A stretch of DNA of 64,000 nucleotides from Oleiagrimonas sp963817755. GTDB taxonomy: Bacteria > Pseudomonadota > Gammaproteobacteria > Xanthomonadales > Rhodanobacteraceae. Under the pieces are notes generated by a model, which saw only the letters and a list, made by a program, of their open reading frames with translations, was not told where the DNA came from and did no database searches. The position numbers and the translations under genes are program-made. How positions within the stretch are numbered: position 1 is the first letter of the stretch; the number at the start of each line of letters is the position of its first letter. This document shows positions 17,784 through 27,161 of this stretch, piece by piece. The stretch lies in the NCBI GenBank assembly GCA_963817755.1, contig CAWFPB010000002.1, positions 310,001 through 374,000 on the forward strand, read 5' to 3'.

Positions 17784-19232
17784 ATGAACCATCTCGACAA
17801 TCTCATCCTCAACACCGACAGCTACAAGGCCAGCCACTGGCTGCAGTACCCGCCCGGCATCGACAAGACATTCTTCTATGTCGAATCGCGCGGCGGCCAG
17901 TACGAGCGCACGGTGTTCTTTGGCCTGCAGGCCATCCTCAAGACCCATCTTGAACGCCCGGTGACCCATGCCGACGTCGACGAGGCGCGGGATTTCTTCG
18001 CCGCCCACGGCGAGCCGTTCAACGAGGAAGGTTGGCGCCGCATCGTCGATGTCCACGGCGGACGACTGCCGCTGCGGATCCGCGCCGTGCCGGAAGGTAC
18101 CGTGGTGCCCACGCACCAGGCGCTGGTCACGATCGAATCGACTGATCCGCAGGCATACTGGTTGCCCAGCTACGTGGAAACGCTGCTGCTGCGCCTGTGG
18201 TACCCGGTCACCGTGGCCACGGTCAGCTGGCACGTGCGCCAGACCCTCAAGGCATTCCTGGAAAAGACCAGCGAGGATCCGCAGGGCCAGCTGGACTTCA
18301 AGCTGCACGATTTCGGCGCTCGCGGCGTATCCAGTGCCGAATCGGCCGCCCTCGGCGGCATGGCCCATCTGGTGAACTTCCAGGGCACCGACACCGTGCA
18401 GGCCGTGCTCGCCGCGCGTCGGTTCTACGGCGAACCGATGGCGGGTTTCTCGATCCCGGCCGCCGAACACAGCACCATGACTAGTTGGGGGCGCGAGCGC
18501 GAGGTCGACGCCTATCGCAACATGCTGCAGCGCTTCGCCCGCCCCGGGAGCCTGCTCGCGGTGGTCTCGGACAGCTATGACATCTACCACGCCATCCGAG
18601 AGCACTGGGGCCGGACCTTGCGGCAGGGGGTCATCGATTCCGGCGCCACCGTGGTGATCCGCCCCGATTCGGGTGATCCGGTCGACGTGGTCTGCAACTG
18701 CCTCAAGCTACTGGATGAGGCGTTCGGAAGCAGCGTCAACGCCAAGGGATACAAGGTGCTTGAGCACGTTCGCGTGATCCAGGGAGACGGCGTCAATCCG
18801 GAAAGCATCCGCGCCATCCTGGATGCGGCAACCGAAGCCGGCTACGCCACCGACAACCTGACATTCGGCATGGGTGGCGCACTGCTGCAGCACATGAACC
18901 GCGATACGCAGAAGTTCGCGCTCAAATGTTCGGCCGCCCATATCGACGGGGCATGGGTGGATGTTTACAAGGCGCCGGTGACCGATGCCGGCAAGGTCTC
19001 GCAGCGCGGCCGGTTGACCCTGATCCGACACCGCGAGTACGGCACCTTCAAGACAGTGCCGGTGCCGGCCGGAATCGAGCGCATCGGGGACATGCCTCTG
19101 CCCGCGGGCTGGGAGCACGCGATGCAGACAGTGTGGGAGGACGGCCACCTGGTGGACGAGCAGACTTTCGCCGACGTGCGGGCGCGCAGTCGCGCCACCG
19201 CCATCGCGGAACCGGCAAGAGCCGAGGCATGA
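17784..19232 (+). CDS. nadV: Nicotinamide phosphoribosyltransferase NadV
   Basis: This 482-residue enzyme joins nicotinamide and PRPP to form NMN, the bacterial counterpart of NAMPT. Family marks include NTDSYKASHWLQYPPG (about 10-25), a DFGARGVSS loop near 178-186, SIPAAEHSTM near 225 and the phosphate-binding RPDSGDPVDV near 293. Length matches NadV rather than nicotinate phosphoribosyltransferase (about 400). AAGGAG lies upstream of the ATG. The NMN product feeds the adenylyltransferase encoded just upstream. Its stop overlaps the next start. Confidence 0.93.
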   Translation: MNHLDNLILNTDSYKASHWLQYPPGIDKTFFYVESRGGQYERTVFFGLQAILKTHLERPVTHADVDEARDFFAAHGEPFNEEGWRRIVDVHGGRLPLRIRAVPEGTVVPTHQALVTIESTDPQAYWLPSYVETLLLRLWYPVTVATVSWHVRQTLKAFLEKTSEDPQGQLDFKLHDFGARGVSSAESAALGGMAHLVNFQGTDTVQAVLAARRFYGEPMAGFSIPAAEHSTMTSWGREREVDAYRNMLQRFARPGSLLAVVSDSYDIYHAIREHWGRTLRQGVIDSGATVVIRPDSGDPVDVVCNCLKLLDEAFGSSVNAKGYKVLEHVRVIQGDGVNPESIRAILDAATEAGYATDNLTFGMGGALLQHMNRDTQKFALKCSAAHIDGAWVDVYKAPVTDAGKVSQRGRLTLIRHREYGTFKTVPVPAGIERIGDMPLPAGWEHAMQTVWEDGHLVDEQTFADVRARSRATAIAEPARAEA

Positions 19233-19777
19233 GGCGGTTCGGCACGGGCCTGGTGGTGGGCAAGTTCTGCCCACTGCATCGTGGGCACCAGTACCTGCTG
19301 GACCGGGCCCGTGCGCAATCGGCGAGGCTTCTCGTGGTCAGCTACACCAAGCCCGAGTTCGATGGCTGTGGTCCGGAACGCCGCGAGCGTTGGCTTGCGG
19401 CGTTGTACCCCGGGGCGCTGCGCCTGGTGCTGGACGATGTACGACTGGCGCGACGATGCCGGGAAAAGGGCCTGGCACCGTGCACTCTGCCTACCAACGA
19501 GGCCGGCGACGAGGCGCATCGCGGTTTCGTCGCCTGGCTCCTGCATGAGGTGCTGGTAATGGACGTGGACGCGGTATTCACCAGCGAAGCCTATGGCGAT
19601 GGTTTCGCGGCCGCGCTGTCGCGCGCGCAACAGGCGCGGGGTGATCCGGCCGTGGCGCACGTGGCGGTGGACCCGGGCCGGCACACGGTCCCGGTGTCGG
19701 GCACACGCATACGCGCGGACATCCACGGTTTCCGCCATTGGCTGGATCCCGTGGTCTACCGCGATCTTGCGCCGTAG
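19229..19777 (+). CDS. NadR-like nicotinamide-nucleotide adenylyltransferase domain protein
   Basis: The 182-residue protein starts at an ATGA overlap with nadV. It has the nucleotidyltransferase motif GKFCPLHRGH (11-20) and a C-terminal VSGTRIR in the place of the ISTTxxR phosphate-binding signature. This matches the NMN adenylyltransferase domain of NadR, but both the helix-turn-helix and the ribosylnicotinamide kinase domain are missing. The locus thus has two candidate NMN adenylyltransferases; this one may use another nucleotide or act as an accessory. The domain call is firm, the substrate is not. Confidence 0.75.
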   Translation: MRRFGTGLVVGKFCPLHRGHQYLLDRARAQSARLLVVSYTKPEFDGCGPERRERWLAALYPGALRLVLDDVRLARRCREKGLAPCTLPTNEAGDEAHRGFVAWLLHEVLVMDVDAVFTSEAYGDGFAAALSRAQQARGDPAVAHVAVDPGRHTVPVSGTRIRADIHGFRHWLDPVVYRDLAP

Positions 19778-19794
19778 GCCAGATGCTGTTCGCC

Positions 19795-20259
19795 CTACAT
19801 GCGGGTGTGCCGGGATGGGCGCCCTGCAGGAAATGCCAGCGGCGGTACATGCTGGTTGCGGTACATGCGCGGCGCCTGTTCAAGCAGCCAGGTGCCGTCG
19901 CTGAAGCGGTAGGCAATCACGCGTTCGCCCGGGTCCATCATCAGGCCGTGGCAATACGTCACTCGGATGCTGCGCAGGGGCGCCGACGGCGGCCCCTTGG
20001 CCTGGCGCACGACGACCAGCCGGAACACGCGCGGACTGTTGAGGGCCAGGCCGATACCCATGTGATTGGGGTGCAGGTCGGTGGTGGTTTCCATGGCCGG
20101 GATTCGCACGCCGGAGACATAGGCGACCAGCACGGTATCGGCCTGCTGGAACGTGGCCACCTTCGAAAGCGTGCGGCACGCCTGCACCGGGGGCGCGGCA
20201 CACAGGCTGGCCACGGCTAGCGCGAACAGCATGCTCAAGGGAGGATTGGCGGCATTCAT
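19795..20259 (-). CDS. Small secreted protein of unknown function
   Basis: The 154-residue product has a signal peptide (MNAANPPLSMLFALAVASLC, cleaved near VQA-CR). The mature part starts CRTLSKVATFQQADTVLVAY, carries RVFRLVVVRQAKG and ends in an Arg-rich tail. It resembles in plan the secreted protein at 39404-39808: signal peptide, Cys, a segment in which something 'LVxxV' is followed by a basic strand. I do not recognise a family. It converges on the NAD cassette. Confidence 0.6.
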   Translation of the reverse strand: MNAANPPLSMLFALAVASLCAAPPVQACRTLSKVATFQQADTVLVAYVSGVRIPAMETTTDLHPNHMGIGLALNSPRVFRLVVVRQAKGPPSAPLRSIRVTYCHGLMMDPGERVIAYRFSDGTWLLEQAPRMYRNQHVPPLAFPAGRPSRHTRM

Positions 20260-20326
20260 GGCCTTGTCCGGCGTGTTTTCAATTCGTGCTGGCGATGTGG
20301 TGCCCTCGGGGGCATTTCGCCATGTG

Positions 20327-20791
20327 TCACGGCAGCCCCAGTTCACGGGTCATGAACACACTGTACGGGTCTTCCACGTAATCGGCGAACGGCGGGCATT
20401 CGGCGAACCCGTGGCGCGCGTACAGCGCGCGGGCCGGGGCGAAGGCGTCCATGGAGCCGGTCTCCAGGCTCAGCCGCGTGTAACCGCGCCGGCGCGCCGT
20501 CTCGACCAGGTGCGCGAGCAGGGCGGCGGCTACGCCCCGGCGGAGGAAGTCGTGCGCGGTGCGCATGGACTTGATCTCGCCGTGGCGCGGGTCCAGCTCC
20601 TTCAGCGCGGCACAACCGGCCAGGCGGCCGTCGATCCATGCACTGTAGAAATCTACGCCGCCGCGGCGCAGCGCATCCTCGTCCAGTGCGTGCACGCTTT
20701 CCGGCGGCGAGTGGCGCAGCATGTCGGCGTGATGCTCGCGCAGGAGCGCCCGCAGGGCGGGGCGGCTCGGGTCGTCGGGACGGATCTGCAT
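20327..20791 (-). CDS. GNAT family N-acetyltransferase
   Basis: The 154-residue protein shows a GNAT fold: GCAALKELDPRHGEIKSMRT (about 59-78), the acetyl-CoA loop HDFLRRGVAAALLAHLV and the closing ARALYARHGF motif. The pattern is that of the YsnE-like group of small acetyltransferases. The substrate is unknown. The start at 20791 gives a normal length. It is divergent from the MFS gene with 111 bases between. Confidence 0.8.
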   Translation of the reverse strand: MQIRPDDPSRPALRALLREHHADMLRHSPPESVHALDEDALRRGGVDFYSAWIDGRLAGCAALKELDPRHGEIKSMRTAHDFLRRGVAAALLAHLVETARRRGYTRLSLETGSMDAFAPARALYARHGFAECPPFADYVEDPYSVFMTRELGLP

Positions 20792-20902
20792 GGGCGGGGT
20801 GCGGGGCAGGGGCGCGCCATTGTATGCGACGACATGCGCAGTTGTGGTCACGGCGCGGTTTGCCGATAGTGAGAGAAGAAACCGGACATCGGACGTGACT
20901 GC

Positions 20903-22180
20903 ATGAAGCCCAACACCGCCGCCCGCGCCGCCTTCGTCATTGCCTCGGCGTTCTTCCTGTTCGAGTTCGTGGTGCGCATCGAGCCGAGCTTGGCCGCGGG
21001 CGCGATCGAGCGCGTGTACGGACTGAACGATTCCGGCTTCGGCACCCTGTCCAGCCTGTTCTTCTGGGTCTACGCGCCGATGCAGATCGTGGTCGGGCTG
21101 CTGCTCGACCGCTACGGCGCACGGCGTTTCGTGATCCTGGGCAGTTTCCTGTGCGCCCTGGGCGTGCTGGTGTTCGCGCTCGACGGCTCGGTCTGGCTGG
21201 GCGGTGCCGGCCGCGTGCTGATGGGGCTCGGCGCCTCGTTCGCCTTCGTGGCCGCGCTGTGGCTGGTCAACCACTGGTTCGCGCCCGAGCGTTTCGCCCT
21301 GCTGTCGGGCTGCGTCAATGCGGTCGGCATGCTGGGTACCGCCATCGGCGGCGTGGCGCTGTCGGCGGCGATCGGTCAGGACGGGTGGCGCAGCGTGTTC
21401 GTGGCCACATCCGTGGTCGGCCTGGCGATCTTCGTGCTGGCCGTGCTGTTCCTGCGCGACCCGCAGGTCACCGCACCGGCACCGGAGGACACCGGAGCCG
21501 TCACCCACGTGCGCGAGAGCCTGGCCGATGTGCTGGGCGACGGACGTACCTGGGGCATCGCCCTGGTCGGCCTGCTGTATTACCTGCCGATCAACGTCTA
21601 CGGCGGCCTGTGGGGCACCACCGAACTGGTTCGCGACCACCACCTGACCGAGGTGCGTGCCCAGACCCTGGTGTCGCTGATCTTCTGGGGCATGGCCGGC
21701 GGCAGCATCTTCGGCGGCTGGCTGTCCGATCGCCTGGGCCACCGCAAGTACCTGGTCTTCGCCGGCGCGGTACTGACCGCGCTGGCCTATACCGTCGCCC
21801 TGTTCGCGCCGCTGCCGGCCTGGGCCGAGGGTGCGGCGCTGCTGGCGGGCGGATTCTTCGGCGGCCTGCAGATGTTGACCTTTGCCATGGCCAAGGAAGG
21901 GCAGCCCAACCGGCGCGCCGGCACCGTGGTCGCCTTCGTGAACATGATCGGCATCGCCGGCGCGCTGATCTTCCAGCCGCTGGTGGGGTACCTGGCCGAT
22001 CTCGGGCACGGCGACCTGCGCCTGGCCCTGGCCACCATGCCGGCCTGCGTGGGCCTGGCCGCGGTGGGCGTGCTGTTCGTGTCCGAGTACCGTCACCCCG
22101 AGCATCGCCCGGGCGCGCATCGCCTGTGGAAGCGGGCTCAGCGGGACCTGCGCCAGATGCTCGGGCAGCGCAACGCGTAG
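20903..22180 (+). CDS. MFS transporter
   Basis: This 425-residue inner-membrane protein has about twelve hydrophobic segments and the major facilitator motif between helices 2 and 3 (LLLDRYGARR, about 63-72), repeated in the second half as GGWLSDRLGHRK (about 272-283). The closest general type is the sugar-phosphate/glucarate-like or nitrate-like MFS with short loops; the substrate is not determined. Its last 43 bases overlap the convergent membrane gene. Confidence 0.85.
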   Translation: MKPNTAARAAFVIASAFFLFEFVVRIEPSLAAGAIERVYGLNDSGFGTLSSLFFWVYAPMQIVVGLLLDRYGARRFVILGSFLCALGVLVFALDGSVWLGGAGRVLMGLGASFAFVAALWLVNHWFAPERFALLSGCVNAVGMLGTAIGGVALSAAIGQDGWRSVFVATSVVGLAIFVLAVLFLRDPQVTAPAPEDTGAVTHVRESLADVLGDGRTWGIALVGLLYYLPINVYGGLWGTTELVRDHHLTEVRAQTLVSLIFWGMAGGSIFGGWLSDRLGHRKYLVFAGAVLTALAYTVALFAPLPAWAEGAALLAGGFFGGLQMLTFAMAKEGQPNRRAGTVVAFVNMIGIAGALIFQPLVGYLADLGHGDLRLALATMPACVGLAAVGVLFVSEYRHPEHRPGAHRLWKRAQRDLRQMLGQRNA

Positions 22181-22575
22181 CGCCACAGTGCCCAGGCCAT
22201 CGGACCGAACAGCAGCACGATCCCGAGTGCGGCAATCAGCGGTGCCAGCCAGCCCGACGGCGGCGCCTGGACAAAGCGCAGGACGATGTTGGCCGGGATC
22301 CAGATCGCGAACAGGGCCAGGTAGCCCGACCACAACGGCCGCCGTCCGATGGCCAGGTGGCGCAGGTAGCCCCACAGGCCGACCAGCCCCATGGCCCAGA
22401 AGGCCGTCTGCAGTGCATCCGGCAGGCTGTTCACGCTGAACACGGACAACAGCCAGAACAGTACGATCAGGGCGAAATAGAGCCACCACAGGATGCGCAC
22501 CGGCGGGTGGGCGTGCGCGGCATGGGCGTGGCGGGTCGGGGTCGGTGCGTCGGGGGCGTGCTCGGGTTCGCTCAT
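22138..22575 (-). CDS. Small integral membrane protein of unknown function
   Basis: The 145-residue protein has a His/Ala/Pro-rich soluble N-terminus (about 1-26) and four hydrophobic segments starting ILWWLYFALIVLFWLLSVFS. No family is recognised. Its 3' end overlaps the MFS gene by 43 bases on the opposite strand; its last 15 or so residues are basic and may be an accidental extension. Confidence 0.6.
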   Translation of the reverse strand: MSEPEHAPDAPTPTRHAHAAHAHPPVRILWWLYFALIVLFWLLSVFSVNSLPDALQTAFWAMGLVGLWGYLRHLAIGRRPLWSGYLALFAIWIPANIVLRFVQAPPSGWLAPLIAALGIVLLFGPMAWALWRYALRCPSIWRRSR

Positions 22576-22662
22576 GCAGGATTCCTTGGTGGTACGTATG
22601 CGCCGTGCCGGCGGTGGCGATCCCCAAGTGTAACGGGCCGATCCATGCTCCGGGATGAAGGG

Positions 22663-23091
22663 CTAGTGCGCAGGCGTGCGTGAACGCGCCAGGCGCAGGT
22701 ACAGCCGCGCGCCCGGTACCGTGCCCTCGACCGTCAGCAGGCCGATGAAGATGATCTGGATGACCAGCGGCTGCGCCAGCGCGCGCCAGTCATGCGGGGG
22801 CAACGGCACCCGCAGCAATGCGTACAGGATCCAGGCCAGCGGAAAGGCGATGATCGCCAGCCGACGCCCGACCGGACCGCCGGCCAGGCCGGCCAGGAAG
22901 GCCAGCGGCAGCGACGTCAGCAGGGCGCAGGCCAGCGACGCGCACACGTCGGCCGTGATCGAGGAACCGAACAGGCCCAGCGCGTAGGCGCCGATCCATC
23001 GACCCGGTGCCGACCAGGCCAGGGCGAACAGCCACACGTGCGCGAGCGCCAGCGGCAGGACCATCAGGGGGGCGAACCATTTGCCGTACAT
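22663..23091 (-). CDS. Small membrane protein (DUF2798-like plan)
   Basis: The 142-residue protein has four hydrophobic segments and short basic loops. The start at 23091 (MYGKWFAPLM) follows the end of the upstream GGDEF locus by 31 bases on the same strand. The arrangement of two similar hairpins (LPLALAHVWLFALAW and LTSLPLAFLAGLAGG) is reminiscent of DUF2798 proteins, but I cannot confirm this. Function is unknown. Confidence 0.6.
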   Translation of the reverse strand: MYGKWFAPLMVLPLALAHVWLFALAWSAPGRWIGAYALGLFGSSITADVCASLACALLTSLPLAFLAGLAGGPVGRRLAIIAFPLAWILYALLRVPLPPHDWRALAQPLVIQIIFIGLLTVEGTVPGARLYLRLARSRTPAH

Positions 23092-23122
23092 CGCGGGTAT
23101 CCTCCCGGCATGCAGAACGGCG

Positions 23123-24969
23123 TCAGTGTGCCACGACCACGCCGTTGCGGCCTGCATCCTTGGCTTCGTACAGGGCGCGGTCGGCCGCGCGCAGCCACGA
23201 CTCGATGTCGTTGCAGTCCTTGCCGTTAAGGATCGCCACGCCGATGCTGACGGTGATGCGCTCGATCGTCGAGTCGTCCGCCAGCGGCAGCGGCATGACG
23301 GCGACGCGCCGGCAGATCTCCTCACCCAGAGCACGGGCATCGACGGCGTCCATGCCGGGACACAGCAGGGCGAATTCCTCGCCGCCCAGCCGCGACAGCT
23401 TGCCGGCGTCGCCGGCGGCAAGTTCGATTTCCCGCACCAGACGCACCAGCACGCGGTCACCGGCCGGGTGCCCGTCGCTGTCGTTGACGTGCTTGAAGTG
23501 GTCCAGGTCGATCAGCAGCAGGGCGTCGTGGCGGCCGTGGCCCTTCTGCATGGCATCGACACGCAGACCGGCCGCCTGCATGAAGGCGCGGCGGTTCTCC
23601 ACGCCGGTCAGTGGGTCGTACAGGGACAGCAGGCGCAGGGCATGGGCGTGTCGCCGCTGGGCGCGCAGCAGCAGGTACAGCAACCACACGATGACCAGCA
23701 GGGACGCCACCAGGACCATGACCACCACGTTCCACAGTTGCTCGCGCCGGCGCGCATCGGCTTCCTGCAGGCCGTGCGCCTTGGCCACCTGCAGCTGCAT
23801 GGCCTTGACCCGGTTCTCGCGTTCCAGGTTGCGAATGCGCAACTCGCGCTCGCGCGCCTCGTAGCGGTCCTTGAGGATCTTCTCGGTGGCCAGCAGGCTG
23901 GGTTGGCGCTGGTGGCCCAGCAACTGGCCGACCTGGCGCGCGCTGGCCAGCGCGCGCTGCATGTCGCCGGCGGCCTCGGCGTAGCGGCTGTCGGCGGCGT
24001 AGAACTGCGGAAGCAGGCCGTGGTTGCTGCTCGTGCGCGCATCGTGCGATGGCCGCGCGCATGACCTGCTCGGCGCGACGCGGTTGGTGCAGCGCGGCGT
24101 AGGCGTGGGCGATGTTGGCGCGCGAGAGCAGTGCGTCGCTCTCGCGACCGGCCGCCTGTTCGTGCACCAGCGAGGCGCGCGAGAGCTTCAGCGCCTGGCG
24201 CGGATGGCCGACCAGGATCAGGGTGTGCGCAAGGTTGTCGCCGACCTGGGCCGCGACCTGGTGTGCGCCGATCGCCGCGAAGCGCGCGCGCGAGCGCTTG
24301 TACAGGGCGATGGCCTGCGGGTACCTGTGCAGCGCAGAGTCGTTCCAGGCCCGGTCGTTCTCGTCGTCGGCGCGTTCCCAGTCGTCGCCCACCGCGCGCG
24401 CATGGCGCTCGGCCTTGCGGCAGATCGGCTGCGCCTTCGCCGGTTCGCCGACCTGGGTGTAGGCATCGCACAGTTCGTAGTCCGACCAGGCCTGCACGCG
24501 CGGGTCGGTGCGGCCCTGCACCAGGGCTGGCCGCGCGCAGGGCCGTGGCCAGGCCGTTGGCGTTGCCGTTGAGGATCTCGTGGAAGGCGCGCAGGTAGTC
24601 CGCGGCCGCGCCGGCCAGCGCGTCGTGGCGCACATGATGAAGCCCGTCCAGGCGCAGCACGGCCTCGGTCAGGGTGGCATCGTCGCTGAGGTTGAGCGCC
24701 GCCGAGCCCATCCACCACAGCAGGCCGCGCTCGGCGGCCGGAGTCAGCTTGCCGACGCCCTCTTTCAGGCGCGCATGGGCCCGGTCGATCATCGCCTTCG
24801 GCTGGTCCACCGCCAGGCGGCGCATGGCGTCGGTGCCCAGCGGCGGCTGCACGATGCCCGGCCGGGCCGCGCGCAGCGGGATCGCCGGGGCCAGCGCGCA
24901 CAACACCACGGACAACAGGCCGATCCATCGGCGTCCGCCCCGGCGGGTCATGCGGTGTTCACGGTGCAT
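23123..24969 (-). pseudogene. TPR-containing diguanylate cyclase with two apparent frameshifts
   Basis: Read from ATG 24969 (or 24951), the product begins with a signal peptide, then a helical TPR-like sensor, a membrane segment (NVVVMVLVASLLVIVWLLYL) and a C-terminal GGDEF domain with GGEEF. It would make cyclic di-GMP; no RxxD inhibitory site precedes GGEEF. The frame breaks twice. Near 24531, ALRA continues in another frame as ALVQGRTD if one base is removed. Near 24030, RCAHEQ continues as NHGLLPQFYA in a third frame, again with one extra base. No in-frame stop interrupts any part, so this is either a recent pseudogene or two sequencing errors. Confidence 0.75.
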
Positions 24970-25021
24970 CCGTCCATTCTTGCCAGTACGGACGGATACG
25001 GCAAGGGGTATGGCCGGTCCG

Positions 25022-25654
25022 TCAGTTGGGAAGGTTTTTCCTGACGGCCAGGTCCTTGCGGAAGCTGGCGGAAAGCGTGCCGTCGCGGCGGGCGACCGGC
25101 AGCAGGCCCGGGTAGAACTGCACGAAGGTGCTGTCGACCGCGCCATGCGCGCGATGGCAGCTGTAGCACGCGGCCGAGGTCGGCAGCCTGCGCGCGGGCT
25201 TGCGCGGCCCGCTGCCGTTGAACACGAAAAAGCCCCAGCCGCCCTTGAAGCGCGTGCTGTCCTTGACGTGCACCAGCACCGACACCGGCGCACCGTGCTG
25301 GAAGAACCCGTGGTGGTTGATCGATCCGCGCGTGGCCGAGGCGCGGAATTCCTTGATCAGCTGGGTGTGCTCGGGCCAGGTGCCGGTTTTCCGGAAGACA
25401 CGCCAGGCCGTCGGGTCGGCGAACACGTTGGAGAACGGCGGCTGGCCCGGTTCGGTGGCGTGCTCGTGGTAGCTCATGCCCAGGTCCGAGGTCAGGAAGA
25501 CCCAGTGGTCGTAGCCGGCGGGTGGCACCAGACGGCCGTCGGCGGTGAACTTCGGCAGGCCGGTCGAACGCGTCTGGTCGGCGGCGGACACGGCCACCGC
25601 CCAGGCGACCGACGCCACGATCAGCAGCGCCCACGGAAACACCTTGCGATACAT
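25022..25654 (-). CDS. Cytochrome P460 family haem protein
   Basis: The 210-residue protein has a signal peptide (to about residue 24, AVSAAD) and one c-type haem motif, CYSCH (163-167), followed by VQFYPGL. This C-terminal position and the WVFLTSDLGMSYHEH segment (51-65) fit cytochrome P460, a periplasmic haem protein related to cytochrome c prime beta. Some P460s oxidise hydroxylamine; others only bind NO or act on other small oxidants. A Lys crosslinking residue cannot be assigned by eye. It is divergent from the GGDEF gene at 25841. Confidence 0.85.
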   Translation of the reverse strand: MYRKVFPWALLIVASVAWAVAVSAADQTRSTGLPKFTADGRLVPPAGYDHWVFLTSDLGMSYHEHATEPGQPPFSNVFADPTAWRVFRKTGTWPEHTQLIKEFRASATRGSINHHGFFQHGAPVSVLVHVKDSTRFKGGWGFFVFNGSGPRKPARRLPTSAACYSCHRAHGAVDSTFVQFYPGLLPVARRDGTLSASFRKDLAVRKNLPN

Positions 25655-25840
25655 CTTCGAAACCTCCCTGTCGATAGCAAGCGCGGCCGTCCGGGCCCTG
25701 CGGACGAGCGCAGGAGCGCGTGTCCTGTGCGGTCCGCGGAGGGTGTTCATGTTCGCACAGTTCGTATCCCGCGACGCGCTAGGATGGTCGCAGATTTCAT
25801 GGGGACATCCGTCCGGGCAACGGTGGTTGAGGGGGAAGGA

Positions 25841-27148
25841 ATGGGGGAACGGTTCGAAGTCCTGTTGCGACGGTTCACGCTGCGCCAGCGCATGCTGGCC
25901 ATCCTGCTGATCCTGCTGCTGCCGCTGGCGGTGCTCAGCACCGTCAGCATGGTGGTGCTCAACGAGCAGGAAACCGCCTTCCGCGACACGGTCGAGGAAT
26001 CGGTGCACGCGCTGATCCCGCTGACCACGCTGGAGTACTACCTTCAGCAGGCGCTGGTCGACGAGATGCTGGCCGAATCGAGCGACAAGGTGCCCGATTT
26101 CGCCCATCTGACGAACAACGTGGATCGCAGTTTCTCGCATATCGAAGTGGGTGCCGACGCCCGGGACATCCCGCGCAACGTGCTGGACGAGGCACACCGA
26201 GACTGGCTGCAGGCCCGGCCCTCGGTACGCCGCCTGGTCGAGCAGGTGCATGCCCGCCGAGTCCTGGATCCGAAGACGGATGCGCGCGTGCGCAAGGATC
26301 TGGAGGGTGCCATCGCCGACGTCAGCCGGGCGCGGGTCCACCTGTCCGAGGTGTTGCGCGCGCGCTACCGGCGTGCCGCCGCCGAACGCACGGGCCAGCT
26401 GCACTGGTTGTTGTGGAGCTGGCTGGTCACGCTGGCGACCGCGGCGCTGCTGGCGACGCTGTTCCTGCGCTCGCTGCTGCGTCCGGTGCGAGAACTGGCT
26501 CGGGCCGCACGGCAGGTGCAGGACGGCGAGACCGGCGTGCGCGTGGAGGTCCGCGGGCATGACGAACTGGCCGTGCTGGGCGAGTGCTTCAACCGCATGC
26601 ACGACTACTGGGAGGCCACCCGCGAAAGCCTGCAGACCGAAGCCACGCGCGACGCCCTGACCGGCGTGCTGAACCGGCGCGGCATCATGGGCTGCCTGCA
26701 TTCGGAACTGGAGCGCCATCGCGCGCTGGGGCGACCGCTCAGCATCTTCGCGATGGACCTGGACCGCTTCAAGATGATCAACGACCACTACGGGCACAGC
26801 ACCGGCGACCGCGCCCTGGAGTGGATTGCCAGCACCCTGCGCAGCATGCTGCGCGAGCCGGACCACCTGGGCCGTTACGGCGGCGACGAGTTCATCGCCG
26901 TGCTGCCGGAGACCGGCCACGACGACGCCGTGGCGATCGCGCAGCGCATCCATGCCGCGGTGCTGGAGGTGTCACGACGCGAGGACGTGCGCCCCGGTCT
27001 CAGTATCGGCGTGGCCACGCTGCCGCGCGACGGCGACAGCGTGCAGGCGCTGATGGACGTGGCCGATGCCCGGCTATACGCGCAAAAGCGCCATCGCGGG
27101 ACCTGGCAGGCGACCGCAGACGACCCCGGGGACGAACCCGGCGCGTGA
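25841..27148 (+). CDS. Membrane diguanylate cyclase with HAMP and GGDEF domains
   Basis: The 435-residue inner-membrane protein has a first helix (about 19-40), a periplasmic helical sensor (41-185), a second helix (about 187-212), HAMP (RPVRELARAARQVQDGE, from 213) and GGDEF (about 275-430). RYGGDEF is at about 345-351 and REPD lies five residues before it, the product-binding I-site, so cyclic di-GMP feedback is expected. The sensor ligand is unknown. ATG 25841 follows GGGGAAGGA; an upstream in-frame ATG lacks that context. Confidence 0.9.
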   Translation: MGERFEVLLRRFTLRQRMLAILLILLLPLAVLSTVSMVVLNEQETAFRDTVEESVHALIPLTTLEYYLQQALVDEMLAESSDKVPDFAHLTNNVDRSFSHIEVGADARDIPRNVLDEAHRDWLQARPSVRRLVEQVHARRVLDPKTDARVRKDLEGAIADVSRARVHLSEVLRARYRRAAAERTGQLHWLLWSWLVTLATAALLATLFLRSLLRPVRELARAARQVQDGETGVRVEVRGHDELAVLGECFNRMHDYWEATRESLQTEATRDALTGVLNRRGIMGCLHSELERHRALGRPLSIFAMDLDRFKMINDHYGHSTGDRALEWIASTLRSMLREPDHLGRYGGDEFIAVLPETGHDDAVAIAQRIHAAVLEVSRREDVRPGLSIGVATLPRDGDSVQALMDVADARLYAQKRHRGTWQATADDPGDEPGA

Positions 27149-27161
27149 CTGGCCCGTCGCG

